A stretch of DNA of 64,000 nucleotides, taken from NCBI RefSeq assembly GCF_009870125.1, contig NC_046679.1, positions 18,476,001 to 18,540,000 on the forward strand, given 5' to 3'. The notes below the pieces were generated by a model, which saw only the letters and a list, made by a program, of their open reading frames with translations, made no database searches and had not been told where the DNA came from. The position numbers and the translations under genes were made by a program. Source of the DNA: Drosophila pseudoobscura. Its lineage: Eukaryota > Arthropoda > Insecta > Diptera > Drosophilidae. Shown piece after piece: positions 34,097 to 47,400 of this stretch. Numbering within the stretch: the stretch's first letter is position 1; each line of letters opens with the position of its first letter.

Positions 34097-36540
34097 TTGA
34101 ATAGGTCCGGTATATCCGTGACGAATGAGACCCCACGAAGTGGGGCCGAGCATAAGATATGGGAACCGACTCTGTCTCGTCCCAAGAGGTGTCGAGAGGT
34201 GATCACCTGAGATACAGTAATCTGTTTATTTGGTAATTGCAGAAGGCTCGTCAAGATTCCCGAGTGTCCAATCGCGGATGTTTTCCATAGTCTGGCTTCT
34301 CTCATTCTGAGAGCGGACTGTGAGCAAACCTTCTAGTGAGTTTTCCGGGAAGAGATACTGTATGATATCCGCCAGATATTCATAGCTTTGCGATTCGTTG
34401 AACTCGGGTGATACCACCTCTCTACAGAGCATGATTAGTCGTAAGAAGGTGGTGTAGAGCTAACAGTGCAGGTACAGAGGGTAACTTTGGCCTTCTTTAC
34501 CCTACCTATATGCTTAGTTTGTAATCGAGCTTTCTGTTGAGGTTCTGACAACGATAGATAGTCGGAGTATATGCACTCACATTGGATTTCTGGAAATCTA
34601 CCAGAGAATGCTTTTGCAACATCATCCATTTACGCTACCACGCGGCAACTACTCCCTACTACTACTTAAGGATTTTTGTGAGACCTATGCCGGGAGCGTC
34701 CTCCCGTTTGGCTTTTGGGTAAACCTCTTTTAGCGCCGCCACCGCTTTCTGTAGAGGGCCATCGTGATAGCAGATTGGCAGGCGATGGATTTCACTCTAC
34801 CTTGATGCCACCCGGCCCTCCTTTTTCCTCGTTGGAACTCGTTGGACCAGGTGCAACTTGTGCCGAGAAATCTGTCCTTCATTAGTGCCCGTCTAGAGGG
34901 CCAAGAGGGTTCTGACCCTCTTGGCCCATTGCCTCAGTTCGATCCTCGATAGGAGTGTTGGGTCGTCTTTAGCTAGGATTAGTCAGGAAGGCGGTAGTCA
35001 CCCGAGGCATAGCCCGCTTTCCCGGGAAGCCCTTTGGCCAGGCATTCCTAGAAAAAAAAACAGTTTCAGCTTTGGATTCGGGTAATTTTACTGAGAGTTT
35101 TCTTCTCTCCACCAGACTACCGATAGCCAGCAATGGCAGAGACAAGACCGTACCAGGACTGGTTTCCAGCACCCTCACGGGGGTAGTATAGTCGTACCTA
35201 CACCGGTGTTTGCACAGTTACGGCTAGTTCGGATCCCCCTGTATCTGGGGGCAAATGGCAGACCCCCTTCGGGTCGAGGAAAGCCCTTGGCCGAAGCATT
35301 TACACTCCAGTAGCGACGGTCGCGTGCCCCATAAGTGATGGGGTTGCCCAGTTGGATTTTTTACGATAGTGCAATAAAGGTAGGTCCATGAGTTTTAGCC
35401 TAGATCGGTAAGTTGGCAATGTTCTACCAGAGCACTAGGATCGTCATTGAGCAGATGACATGTTACAGGGTTTCGGTTGCCCCAGGTTCATCACATTTCC
35501 TGCAACTGTCTCTGTTGGTGATGCCTAGCTTTGTTGCATGTGCCGCAGCAAGACAATGACCTGTTAATATTCCCACCAACAATCTGCAGTCCTTCCGTGG
35601 TATGTGCAGCAGGTAGTGGCTGATTTTCTCATTGCGTTCTTTGCACATGATTTTCGAGGTTCTGCAGGTGGTGGTACACCTCCTCCTACTTTCGGTTTGT
35701 GATCTGGCCTGCTTTTCTTGATCGCTTTGACTTTGTCGTGCTTAGGGTGTCTAGTGCCTCCCTGCTCGCCAAGACAATTCTGGAACTGACCGCGGGCGAC
35801 TGCATGGATCTAGGTTGACCGCATCGTGTGCTCGTTCTGTGAGAAGAGCGACCTCTGCTGCTTTCCTGATGGCAAAAACCTCTGCCTGGAATATGCTGCA
35901 TTGGTCCGGTAGCTTATATGACAGCATTATCTGAGGGTCTGTACAGTATAGACCTCCGTCGAGTTTGGTCCCTTCCAATTTTCCAGTCTTCAGGTCCCAA
36001 AGATGAGGTTGTTTTGACGTCGAGACAAGTTTGGGGCGTCATGTTCCCTGCCGATTGAACAATGTCCGAGTTGGTCGTACCACCGAGATGTAAATCCAGT
36101 GCATCAGAGCCGGAGACAGGCCCCATGTGCTGCTGTGCATCTTCTTGGACGCGTTCAGCGCAACGGGGGCCTTCTTCACCCTTTCCAATAAATTGGGTTT
36201 CCATGCCCGTTCCCTTAAGGAGCTGAGGGTTGATGGACCTGTAATAAGTATTCCTGTCATCCGCATAAGCTGTTATTATTGGGGCCTTCCTTTCGTATCT
36301 CTTGATGAGGTCGTATACCCCCTCGTTCGTTGAGCATGGTTCTTATGTGTAGATCCATTAGGCTTTCCATCGTTTTTAACAAAAATCTGCACAGGCAATA
36401 GTGGTTCTATAGTCCTTGGGTAAAATGTCTTTCCTTTGTCTTTCCCCGTTTGGGGTTAAATGACATCCTTTGAAGATTGTCTGCTGTCAGGGCAGTAGGT
36501 GTGAACATCCTATTATTCTAGTATAATCGAGTCTGGTGCA
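34097..36540 (-). mobile_element. LOA/I-clade LINE remnant with RNase H (Bilbo/Trim-like)
   Basis: Read on minus: MHWIYISVVRP (36115-36075), then the RNase H domain with TKLDGGLYCTDPQIMLSYKL (about 35970), DQCSIFQAEVFAIRKAAEVA (about 35890) and later the tail HYLLHIPRKDCRLLVGILTGH (about 35610). Frames are broken by stops. The order MHWIY-RNase H is that of LOA/I-clade LINEs such as Bilbo and Trim of the obscura group (family knowledge). The 3' flank near 34127-34145 holds a hairpin, GACCCCACGAAGTGGGGCC. Confidence 0.7.
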
Positions 36541-37159
36541 CAAGATCGCACAAGATGCTAGCACGAAAACGCAATGACCAACGCAAAACGAACTGACCAA
36601 TTATCTAAAAGCCAAATTTGAGTTTGATTAAATACAAAAAATATTTAAAAAGATAAATTTTCCTGGTTATGGTATCAAATGTATGTTAATAAATTAACAA
36701 AATATATATATTTTTCTTTTGCGATTACAATTCGTTTAAATGTATAAAATTCCTTTTTTTATTTCGGCGGATAAATGTTTTCTTTTAGAAAACGGAAAAA
36801 CTTCCATTTTGTGAAAACGGTAGCAAAAGTTTTTGTGTTTTCAAAATAAAACTGGAACATTTTTGAACATCCAAAGATCCAAGAATGAGCTCCAAGCAAT
36901 TTCGTCTTTAATTAGTCAGATTGCGAAGAAACAACATCTTGGATCCCAGTATATCTGTTTTGGATTTAATCTTGTAATAGCTTCGGTTCGCCGAATTTAT
37001 CGACATATGCAGATTACAATTTGAAACTTAAACTCTTTACATTTTAAATATTTGTATTTAAATATTTCAGAATTCATTATGCCTTCTTCACTGTGTGAAA
37101 CGATTAAAAATTCCGCGTAAGTTGTAAATTAATCTAAATACCATCTAAATATACAATAA
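36541..37159. other. AT-rich spacer between LINE and BEL remnants
   Basis: Strongly AT-rich, no motif seen. Confidence 0.5.
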
Positions 37160-39720
37160 TTTACGAAATATATATGTAGCGGCGGTGCAGCGATATGCGG
37201 GCGGTTGATTATGATTTTTTTTCCTACTAACTTCCACTCCACAAAAGAAGTCGAGCCATACAAATTTTGGTCCTTCGAGCCGGATCATACGAGTCTGATT
37301 TTATTTTATATATTGAGTGATATCGTTGACCGCTGTTCGCCATGAAGGCCGTAGTGCATCGTGTAATTCAACAACGTGGGGCCTGCAAATCCCAGATAAC
37401 TCGCGTGGGTGCGGAGGCGAAAGAGTTTGTACAGTCATGTACTTCTGTGCAAACATTAGAGCACATGTTGGACCGACTGGTTTCAACTTTCAACCGCTTT
37501 ATGGAGCTCTCTGAAGAGCTGGACCAATATAGTGAACAAGATGAATACGTGGATCCGTATTCTCAACTTCTGGAGAAGATTCGGGACTCATCGGGAACCA
37601 CAGAGCTGCATTTCGAAAAAATACGCATTCCGATGTTTTCGGGCAGATACGAGGATTGGTGTCAATCCTTGTGACTTGTTTTTGGGCTCAGTCGACAAGA
37701 AGAGTAGTCTTCCCAAGTGTCAACAGTTTCATTATTTGAAATCCTATCTGGATGGTGAAGCGTTGTCTCTGATAAAACATATTCCCATTTCGGATGCCAA
37801 TTCCCAGGACGCATAGGAGAGGTTCGAAAATCGTTATAACAAAAAATCACGGATTGCTTGTTCGGTTATTCAAAACATTCTTTCGTTGCCAACCGCAAAG
37901 GGTTCAAACATCGCTGAGTTGCGTAAAATAGTCGACACCGTCGACGAAAGTATACGTGGCCTGCTTGCACCGAGCTGCGACATCCGCGATGTGTGGCTGA
38001 TCCTTATCTTGCTCTCAAAGCTAGACCCTGGAAGCAAGGAAGCTTGGGCAACCTCCAGTGAATCGTGCAAAGAATACCTGTTCGGCTTTTTTTTCGACCG
38101 TTTTCGACCGTACACACACGGTGCTGAATAAAATTGTGCAGTTTCTTATCATGTTGACTTGCCAAATACGCCTGTTCGTGACTGCGTATATTGTCACGAG
38201 CAACACAGTCTTTATGCGTGCCGCAAGTTCGCAATGGATGTCTAAGCCGATCTACACAATTCCGATGAAGGAAAAGATCTTGATTGTATGATCAACATGT
38301 GACCTCCTGGTCACATCTCTTGCGGATAATTAGCTATTGATTTCGCTTTGTACATCGACTTCGTTGCAAGGACCGCTTGTCATCGTTTTTATCGTCATGG
38401 CAGTTCCAATACGCCCGCTCTAGGGTAATCAAACATGTCCAGATGGAGCTCTTCCAAGTAAACAAGCACTTTCTCAAAAATCCAAGTTAAGTCGCTACAC
38501 TCCATCTGTTGACGACCAAGGAACTCTGCGCGTAGGACGACGCATTAGCAATTCGATGGCAACCTATGATGCAAACCATCCCATACTTCTTCCAAAGGAA
38601 TCCCCAGTCGCTGTTTTACTAGCTAGACACCAGCACATCGCATCGCTAGTCGAAATTACGTTCCACACGTTAAGACAGCAGTATTGGATCCTTGGAGCCC
38701 GTAACATAGCCCGCAAAATTGTATTCAACTGCAAGATTTGTTTCCTCCAGCGTAAAGGTACGAGCACACATCTCATGACTGATCTTCCCGCCTTTCGCGT
38801 TCAGCCCACCCGCTGCTTTCTATATTCTGAATTGGATTATGCTGGACCAGTTACCATTAAGACATCAGCAGGTAAGACACCGAAGTTTGGCAAAGCTTGG
38901 TTCGCCATCTTTGTTTGTCATATCAAGCTCGTCAGTGATTTGACGACTCCTGAATTTATCGCCACTTTCAAACGGTTCTGGCCCTATATCCGATTTGTAC
39001 TCAGACAATGTCACAACATTCCATGGAGCCAGAAAGGAAATATCGGAGATGGAACGGATAGCTGTATCTCAAAGTCAGGATGAGGAATTGCTAATTTTTT
39101 TGACGAGTCAGGAAAGCAACTGGCCCTTCATTCCGCCGTCTGCCCCGCATTTTGGAGGTATTTGGGAGACTGGAGTACGATCTATCAAGCTCCTGCGCCG
39201 AGTAATTGGTAGCAGTGTGTTGACTTTCGAGGAATATTCAACAATTTTAGCCCAGATTGAAGGTTTACTCAACTCTCGCCCAACTTGGATCCCTTTACCC
39301 CAGCTCATTTTCTTACAGTTTAACTTGACATGTCAGTGCCTGTGTCGGTCACCGAGGAGTTTACAAGAGACCTATTACCAAAGTTCCTGTGTTTCCCTTG
39401 TTCTGAACAGTCGTTCAGGGGGGCCGGTATGTTGAGAAATAAGACGCGTAGTTTTAGTTCAATGTTAATTTATATTACAACTGCCCTATTCATATGCTCA
39501 TTATTGTATTGCACCGTTTAAGTAACTACGCGCATAGCTGTTTTGTTATCCATACATCGATGTGTACCGTTTTGCATTGGACCGTCGCATCTCATGATCT
39601 TTCCATTCCCTTTTGGCTCGACTTCTTTTGCGGAGTGGAAGTTAGTAGAAAAATAGTAATAGAAATAGTAGAAAAAATGAATCACCGATATTATAAAATC
39701 ATCAAATATATTAAATAAAA
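37160..39720 (+). mobile_element. BEL/Pao retrotransposon with internal deletion
   Basis: Leader ATTTTGGTCCTTCGAGCCGG at 37263; gag from ATG 37342 (IRIPMFSGRYEDW, LKSYLDGEAL, then the CxxC...HSLYACRKF finger near 38190-38230). The sequence jumps near 38300 to the integrase start (GTLRVGRRISNS at 38520; DANHPILLPKESP; CKICFLQRK; ELDYAGPV; PPSAPHFGGIWE; LLNSRP). Protease, reverse transcriptase and RNase H are missing. Frameshifts near 37670, 38290 and 39000 confirm decay. Confidence 0.85.
39430..39720 (+). repeat. 3' LTR of the BEL/Pao element
   Basis: CAGGGGGGCCGG (polypurine tract) is followed by TGTTGAGAAATAAG at 39430. AATAAA near 39714 would be its poly(A) signal. Right border approximate. 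Confidence 0.6.
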
Positions 39721-40168
39721 CCTAGTAAAATTTATACAGTGTCCACTCATTCATAACGATATATATGTATTTTTTAAATTTTTTTTTCGTGAAAAGCAAA
39801 ACGAAAATGTTCGTTTGCCAATTTTGCAAATAAATATACATATTACAATACAAAAGACCAAAAGAACCTTCCGGAGTCTTGCGGCCTCCGACGTTTCCTC
39901 GATTTCGGAGCAAAATTTTTGCCAGGAGGCTCTTTTGGCCTTCCTGGTTTGTTTTTTGTATAGTGCTAGACTGGTTTTATAGTCTGCCCAGTTAGTCTGC
40001 CCCCCTCGTTAGCTTTTGTGGCTCTAGTCCTGCAGAGAGAGTCCTGCAGCTTCTGCAAAGAATGTCTAATTGTTTTGACCACCAAGGGGATTTTTAGTTC
40101 CTTAGCTTCGACCAATATTGACTTTTATATATATTTACATATTTTTCGCTTTATGCTATTTTATTGTA
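39721..40168. other. TTLL5 upstream flank
   Basis: AT-rich part then a GC-richer stretch (39870-40060) with no motif. A good acceptor (CTATTTTATTGTAG at about 40156-40169) suggests a TTLL5 5' intron ends here, with an unseen upstream exon. Confidence 0.45.
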
Positions 40169-40218
40169 GAGACAATTTAGAAAGTCCAAAACATAATGAT
40201 TGGATTACAAGTGGAAAA

Positions 40219-43058
40219 ATGGGTTCACGGGAAGCCGTTCTGGTGTTTCGAACAAACATACTCAATCCAAAAACTAGAAAGAATTTATCGGAAACCAACT
40301 CGTCGCCAGTACTGCCAGAGAGCAGATCTAATATGGAGGCAACTCTTTTGTGCCGAAATGGTGAAAATGACATAAGTTCTTTATCCCTACCACTATGCAG
40401 TAACGAAGACTTGAGTGGTTCAAAACAGCGAAAAATCTATGTATCAATTAGAAATTCGGTCAATATTAATCAAACTGAAAATTCAGACTTTCAAAGCACT
40501 GCAAAAAAGATGAATAAGCAGTATTCCTCAAGCGATACGTCTATGTCAAGCGAAGGAGAAGAACCTACACGAAATATAAAAAATAAATTTCGAACCCTAA
40601 AAAAGAATCCGAATGATATACACACTAACTTAGTAGAAGATGTATCAAAGGAAAGTGGCTACGATTCCACAACACCTGCCAAATCAACAACGAACATCAG
40701 CGCAAGTGAGGAAGATGAATGTGTTACAGAGGACGACGAAGAATGTGGTATTGCTATGCCGGCATATAAGCTGAAAATCACCTATAAGTTTATTCAAACT
40801 GAAACAAAATTGCTCAGAAAGATATTTGATGTGCATGGCCTTAGAGAAGTTGAGGGTGATAATAATTTTAATTTACTATGGACTGGGGTTCATATGAAAT
40901 TGGATATACTGAGAAATTTAGCACCGTATCAAAGAGTCAATCATTTTCCTAGGTAATTATAAAAATGGAGCAACTAATTATAGTATAATTGAAAACAGTA
41001 TGATTTTTTTTTACTTAGGTCCTACGAGTTAACCCGAAAAGATAGACTCTATAAAAATATCGAGCGTATGCAACATCTTCGTGGAATGAAACATTTTGAC
41101 ATTGTACCCCAATCGTTTATTCTTCCCTTGGAATCACGAGACCTAATAATAGCACATAACAAACATCGTGGCCCATGGATAGTAAAACCAGCAGCATCAA
41201 GTAGAGGAAGAGGAATATTCATTGTAAATTCGGTAAAATTAATATATTAGGTCAATATTTACAACACACACTTATACTGTTTCTATTTGTTTTATTTTTT
41301 CAGCCAGATCAAATTCCTCAGGATGAACAAGTTCTTGTATCAAAGTATATTGTTGACCCGCTTTGTATTGATGGACACAAGTGTGATTTACGAGTATATG
41401 TATTAGTTACATCTTTTGATCCTCTTATAATTTACCTTTACAAAGAGGGAATAGTAAGATTAGCCACAGTCAGATACGATAGAAATGCTGATAATCTATG
41501 GAACCCGTGTATGCATCTTTGCAATTACAGCATCAACAAATACCATTCCGACTACATCAGATCCTCAGATGCCCAAGATGAGGATGTGGGCCATAAATGG
41601 ACATTATCGGCTCTCTTAAGGCACCTGAAAATTCAGGGCTGTGATACTCATCAGTTAATGCTGAATATAGAAGATTTAATAATAAAAGCTATTCTGGCCT
41701 GTGCTCAAACCATTATTTCCGCATGTAGAATGTTCGTTCCAAATGGAAATAACTGTTTTGAGTTATATGGATTTGATATTCTAATCGACAATTCACTTAA
41801 GCCTTGGTTACTAGAAGTGAATCTTTCGCCATCTATGGGAGTAGATAGTCCCTTAGATACTAAAGTAAAGGCATGCCTAATTGCTGATTTATTGACTTGC
41901 GTTGGTATACCAGCATATAGTCCAGAAGTGAGATCACATTACGATAGCAAATGGTCGCGATTCCGCAGCTCTAGTTGCCAAAGGAGTATTAATGTTACAA
42001 GTGTCTCATATAAAATCAAAAAGAATAAGAAAAAAGGGTCCGTCAGCACTGATCATCTGACTGGTGAAGAACAGCGCATATTACGAAATGCTCGTTTACA
42101 ATATTCCCGTCGAGGAGGATTTGAACGCATATTTCCTACAGCTGACTCAATGCAGCGGTATGGTAACTTTTTAGATTCTACAAATGGTATTCCGATCTCT
42201 ACCCCAAACGTACAAGGCCAGACATTCCAAACATTAATTATGCAGCATAACTATAACCAAATGCTTCACTCAAATTTATACTGCCAGGATACGAGTTATA
42301 CTATAGATGATAGTTTAGAAAAAAATCGTATTAAACAATACGAACGAGCTTTGGAGAATGGATCTGAAATTCCATTTGCAAAGAAGCCTGCAGTGGAAAA
42401 ATCCGAAGAAGAAGGTAGAAGGCAACGAAAACTGATGCTTAAAAAAATTGGAACTGGCTCTGAACTAACTCAGTTTCAAGCGCGGCAAACTTTCAGCTTG
42501 TACCTGGAATCTGTTTTAAAACGAATAACACAAGATCCCAGAGACAATCATGAAAAAATTATACTAAAGTTTTTAAACAAATTTGGAGGATCCGTTAAAC
42601 CGCCAGTATTATTTCGAAATACTCAAAGCATAAAAGTTATAAGTAAAGCCCGTTCAGCAATGGTAGCAAAGCTCCTTGGAGATTTTCTGGAAAATTATAA
42701 AAGAGACACAGAAGCATATGTGGACTCATTTGATCATTTTGGAATGATACCATCTAGTGCTTATCATCAATTTTTGACGCACGCTCAAGAGTCCGATTTA
42801 GAAGCAGTCCTCACTCTTCATACTAATGTTACTGGAATTATGCCCTTTCTGTATAATCGCTGTGGATTATCAGTGCCACCTACGCCACCGATTCCGTCCG
42901 GCTTGCATGGGTTTTTGAGAGCTCTTCCATCGATGGTATCATCTTCTGGTGTAGCTAGAGAAGTTAGCAAATATGATGGATATTTCAAAAACAATGATAA
43001 AGATTATGAAAATGTACAAGATGCATCTATAAGACCCAAGAGTTCAAGGCGATTTTGA
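40219..43058 (+). CDS. TTLL5: Tubulin polyglutamylase TTLL5
   Basis: Exons 40219-40952, 41019-41232 and 41304-43058 join in phase to about 900 residues. The N-terminal 180 residues are a low-complexity acidic/serine segment. The tubulin-tyrosine-ligase fold then carries [35 protein letters not shown] (ATP binding, residue about 295), [22 protein letters not shown] and [10 protein letters not shown]...[11 protein letters not shown] (metal and ATP ligands, about 485). After it come [11 protein letters not shown] and an extended C-terminus. The order and wording follow vertebrate TTLL5. The enzyme adds glutamates to alpha-tubulin tails (family knowledge). The first in-frame ATG after the acceptor at 40169 was taken as start; an earlier one at 40153 is in frame but lies before that acceptor. 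All key residues are present. Confidence 0.93.
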
Positions 43059-44085
43059 AAAAGTTTCTGTTTAATATACTAATCAATGGTTCTAATCCAG
43101 TCAAAATTATTTAAGGATCCAAATGATTAAACTAAGAAAACTTTTAAATTAAATTAAAAACAATCCACAAAGATATATAATCATATTTACCTCTTTGCTT
43201 AAGCCATACTTTGTACGCCAAAGATAAATGAAATCAAAAGTTCAAAAATAAATGCGAAACGCACCAACTAATTCTCAATAGGAAAGGATTTTTTCTCTTT
43301 AATTATGTTAAAGATACATTAATAATACCTGCGTAATGTTTTATTTGCAGCTGTCAAGTTCATTGCAATTTTTCACTCGCTCCCTAAAGTCCACAGACGA
43401 CTGAATGAGTTTATAGTTTTCTCTTTTAACATATTGACAAGTTTATTACCATCATCCATGCACTGTCTGAAGTCTAAAAATGCAGAATTACAGAGAATTA
43501 CTATATGTACCATATTACCACTAGCCATACAGTATATAGATGTGCCAGTTCATACAACGAGCTTGTCGCACGGCGAACACAGAACGCAGTCTTTGGCTCT
43601 TGCGTTCGGCTATCGTCGCGTCATCAAAAGCCAGTGTTTGCATGTGGTAGAATAACACACACAATAAGTTCGCATAAAAATATGAGATTCTATGCTTTTT
43701 TCGTTCTAAGAAATTTGATGCTGTTTTTTCGATCTCTGTTCCCTGCAGTACGGGCCTTCGATTCCTCACCTTCTGACACGTCGATGACCGCCTCACTACT
43801 CCCGATGACATAGTGGACGATATTATCATCGAGCATTGACGAAAAATCATGCATTTAATAAGCGATTTTATATGTGATGTCAACAAGTCAGTGTATGGAC
43901 GCAAATAAGGGTCAATTTTGGTTGCTATTTTTGTTGTTTGTTTTAAAGCTGGACTACTTTCAAATTGAAATTTCGTGCCCACCGCATATCATAACACTTT
44001 AATGCGCTAATACGGACTTACATTCTATGTCTTTATTCTCCTTTTATTTTATGTGAATGCAATAAAACATTAATATAATTGTAAC
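43059..44085. other. Spacer after TTLL5
   Basis: TTLL5 poly(A) signal AATAAA is at about 43247. A minus-strand open stretch of about 150 codons (43982-43521) lacks a proper ATG and any known motif. Confidence 0.45.
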
Positions 44086-44089
44086 ACAG

Positions 44090-44474
44090 TTTTTATACCC
44101 GATACTCCAAATGAGTATTGGGGTATATTAGATTTGTGGTAAAAGTGGATGTGTGTAACGTCCAGAAGGAATCGTTGCCGATCCCATAAAGTATATATAT
44201 TCTTGATCAGCATCAATAGCCGAGTCGATTGAGCCATGTCTGTCTGTCCGTCTGTCTGTCCCCTTCAGCGCCTAGTGCTCAAAGACTATAAGAGCAACGA
44301 TGTTTTGGATCCAGACTTCTGTGATATGTCACTGCTACAAGAATATTTCAAAACTGTGCACCGCCCACTTCCGCCCCCACAAAGGGCGAAAAAACTAAAA
44401 ACGCGGAATCGTAGAAGATGACTATATCTTCTAGAGTGCAAAATCTGAACCAGATTGTATAATTATTTTAGCCA
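44090..44474 (+). mobile_element. DINE-1 element, forward, cut by gypsy junction
   Basis: Begins TATACCCGATACTCCAAATG, continues TCTTGATCAGCATCAATAGC, a GTCY microsatellite (CTGTCTGTCCGTCTGTCTGT, 44239), then GCGCCTAGTGCTCAAAGACT. It breaks off after GCCAGAATCAG at 44474. Confidence 0.9.
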
Positions 44475-47400
44475 GAATCAGTTACCCAGTAGGGGCAGCT
44501 CATTGCCGGTTACGCGCCTCGGTGGCTCGTCTTCACCCTGAAGGGCGAGGTTCCGGAGCCGTCGGGGCATTGCTTCGCCCAGACTGCTGTCGCTGATCCG
44601 TAGCAGAGTGGTGTCGTCCTCTCCTATGAGCTGTACCTCGTCACCGCTTGCTGTGTCGTTGTCCGACGCAGGGATGATCTCCCTCCCGGGCCTGGGTGGG
44701 GTGAGGGGTCGCGGATGGGCAAGCAGCCGTTGCAGGGTCTTGTCGGCGTCCTTCCAGGTGGTCCAGGGTGCCACGTCAACCGCGATGTTGGCTGGAGCGA
44801 TCTTCTGGCAATCGGCCGGCCCATCTTCGTCCTCGCTCACGTCCGAATATGGGCCCGTCGTGGCCCGCTCGGCCTCCAGTTGGCGGATTAGGACCAGAAT
44901 GGAGTGCTTGACCCATGGGCGGCCACCTGCTTTTCCGAAAAGTCGGTCGTGCAAGACCTCTTCGTCGGTGCTTGCCAGGTGGGTCGGCTCCCAGTGCTTG
45001 TCGGCCTCCATCGTCGGGCTGGTGAACCCCTCGTCCGAGCTGCTGTCGTAGCTCGGCCGTGGGGTCTGCGGGTTTCCCATGCGGTACAGGTAATAGGGCG
45101 GTGGTGGTGGGGACCGCAGCCGCAGTTTGTGCGCGACTGGGGAGCTGTTCTGCCCTTCGGAGTTGGGGTCCAGGTTGACGTGTCCTAGCTCGACGCGTCT
45201 TGGAGTCGCGCGTGGGGTGACGGCGGTGCCTGTTCCTTGGCCTGGATGCTTGCGGTGGCGTGGGCGTCTGGGGGGCTCCTGCTGGGCCCGGCCTGCTTGG
45301 ACCTCCTCGTCTGAGTCCGATGATCGCATCGCCTCCACTGTGATGATCCCAGACGGGTTGTTTCGCGACGTGCTCGGATGGACGATGTCGTTGAGCCATG
45401 CCCAGGTCATGGTTGCCGCCCGACGGGGCGACGGTGGGCCTTCGGGGCGGGCCCGACGTCGGAATGGCCTGGGTGGTTGTGGTATCGCTCCAGTTGATGG
45501 GCCATGCTGCGTGGTGTGGCCCGGTTCTGCTTGCGGGGTCGGGGAGTGGTGTCTTGTTTGTGTTTGGCTGGTCGTGGACCGTGGTTGCCTTGAGCTGGGC
45601 GGCGACGCACCCCTAGGATGCCCCTCCGTAACATCCTCTGCCTCTATAGGCTGTGCGTCGCTCGCCCTTGAGTTGTCCATGTCGGATCTGGTGGGGGGAA
45701 GAAACCTTGTTTGGTTAGAACCTGACCTGTGCCACTGGTGTGCCCTGGGCCCTGGGTTTCCCTGATCGGTGCGTTTTCTAGTTTCTGGTTATTTCTTACT
45801 CTAATCCCTTAAGGGGAGTTAAGCTATCTTACTGCGTGTGTACGCGGTTGCCCCTTGTAGGACGAGGACATTATGGCAGCGCACTACCATAAGTGGCCCT
45901 CATGCACTCGCGGTTTTCCTGGTGCTGGGGTCGTCATCATCGTTGCCTTCGTTGTCTTCTTCGTCTTCGCTGGTGTGGGTGGGCTCGTTGTCGTCGCTGG
46001 TGGTCGGCTTGAGGTCGGCTAGTCCGGCCGTTCGTCGTTGTCTTCCCGGATGCTTCTGGAGTCGTGCTATGGTGGGGGAAATAAATTTAAATACTTTGTA
46101 TGGACCCTCATATTTGGGTGCCAGCTTGGCAGCGAAGTTGTCCGCCGCTTTGGACAGGTGATGTTGGCGTAGCATCACGAGCGTCCCGATCGTGGGTTTC
46201 CCTTCGCGTCGACGTAGGCTGTAGGTCCTGCTCTGCGTCTGTGATTCCTGCTGGGTATTTTTCTGTACGATGGCGAAGATTTCCTTGAGTCGGTTGGGAT
46301 CTCTGTCACTTCGCCTAGTCCTGGGGTCGCCTCTTCGTACAAGGCTCCAGGCAACCGAGGTTCCCGGCCGAGTACGATGAATGCTGGGCTGAAGCCTGTG
46401 GTGTCCGATGTGCTGCTGTTGATGGCTAGGCTGAGTTCGGGCAGCAGCTCGTCCATGGTCCATCGATGTACTGGGCGATCATGGTTTTGATCGTCCTGTT
46501 GGCTCGTTCCGTGCGGTTTTGTTGTGGGGTATAGGGCGCCGTATACTCCAATTCCATGCCTGCTAGTTTGCAAAACTTTCGGAAAGAGCGACTTGTGAAT
46601 TGGGTCCCGTTGTCGCATACGTTGTCACATAGTTTTCATTTGATAAGGTCTTCTTCGCTAGTTCTGCTGCTGGCTCGTTTGTATGTTTGGTCGCTCTCGA
46701 TGATGAACTCCGGATGCCCTTACGGCTGTTCCTGGATCCGCTTGCGGAGCTTCTGCAGCAAGGGGCAGGGGTCCCGGTCCTCGTCCACTCGCTGCAGGGT
46801 TTCTACTGGCTGTCGTGAGAGGGTGTCAGCCACAACGTTCTGGATTCCTCGACGGTAGTGGATGTCAAACCGATATTGCTGGAGCTCCAAGGCCCAGCGG
46901 GCGATGCGTCCCGTTGGATTATCGATGAAGTTCAACCACTTCAAGGCGAGGTGATACGTGATTACATCGAAGTGGTATCCTTCCAGGAAGTATCGGAGCT
47001 TCCGGATTGCCCAGACTATGGCAAGGCACTCTTTCTCGGTGGCCGAGTAGTTTTCCTCTGCCTTGAGTAGTCGACGGCTTGCGTAGGCGATGACTCTTTC
47101 TGCTCCGTCGATCTGTTGTGTCAACACTGCTCCGAGGTCATACGAACTGGCGTCCGTTTGGAGTACGAATCGCTCGTTGAAGTCGGGGCATGCCAGGACT
47201 GGTGCTTGCGTGAGTCTTTCCTTGAGAGTCTCGAATGCCTAATGTTGTTCGTCTGTCCACTCCCACTTTTCCTTTTCCTTTTTGAGCAGGTTGGTCATGG
47301 GCTGGACCACCGTGGCGAAGTTGGGGACGAAACGTCGGTGCCAGGATGCCACCCCGATGCAGCGTCGCAGTTCTTACAGTGTGGTGGGCGGTGCTACTTT

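Noticed and set aside
43521-43982. About 150 open codons on minus after TTLL5
   Set aside because: First codon is GTG; a nearby ATG is in another frame; no motif or splice support.
44608-45765. Long plus-strand frames opposite the gypsy extra frame
   Set aside because: Antisense shadows caused by GC-rich codon use.
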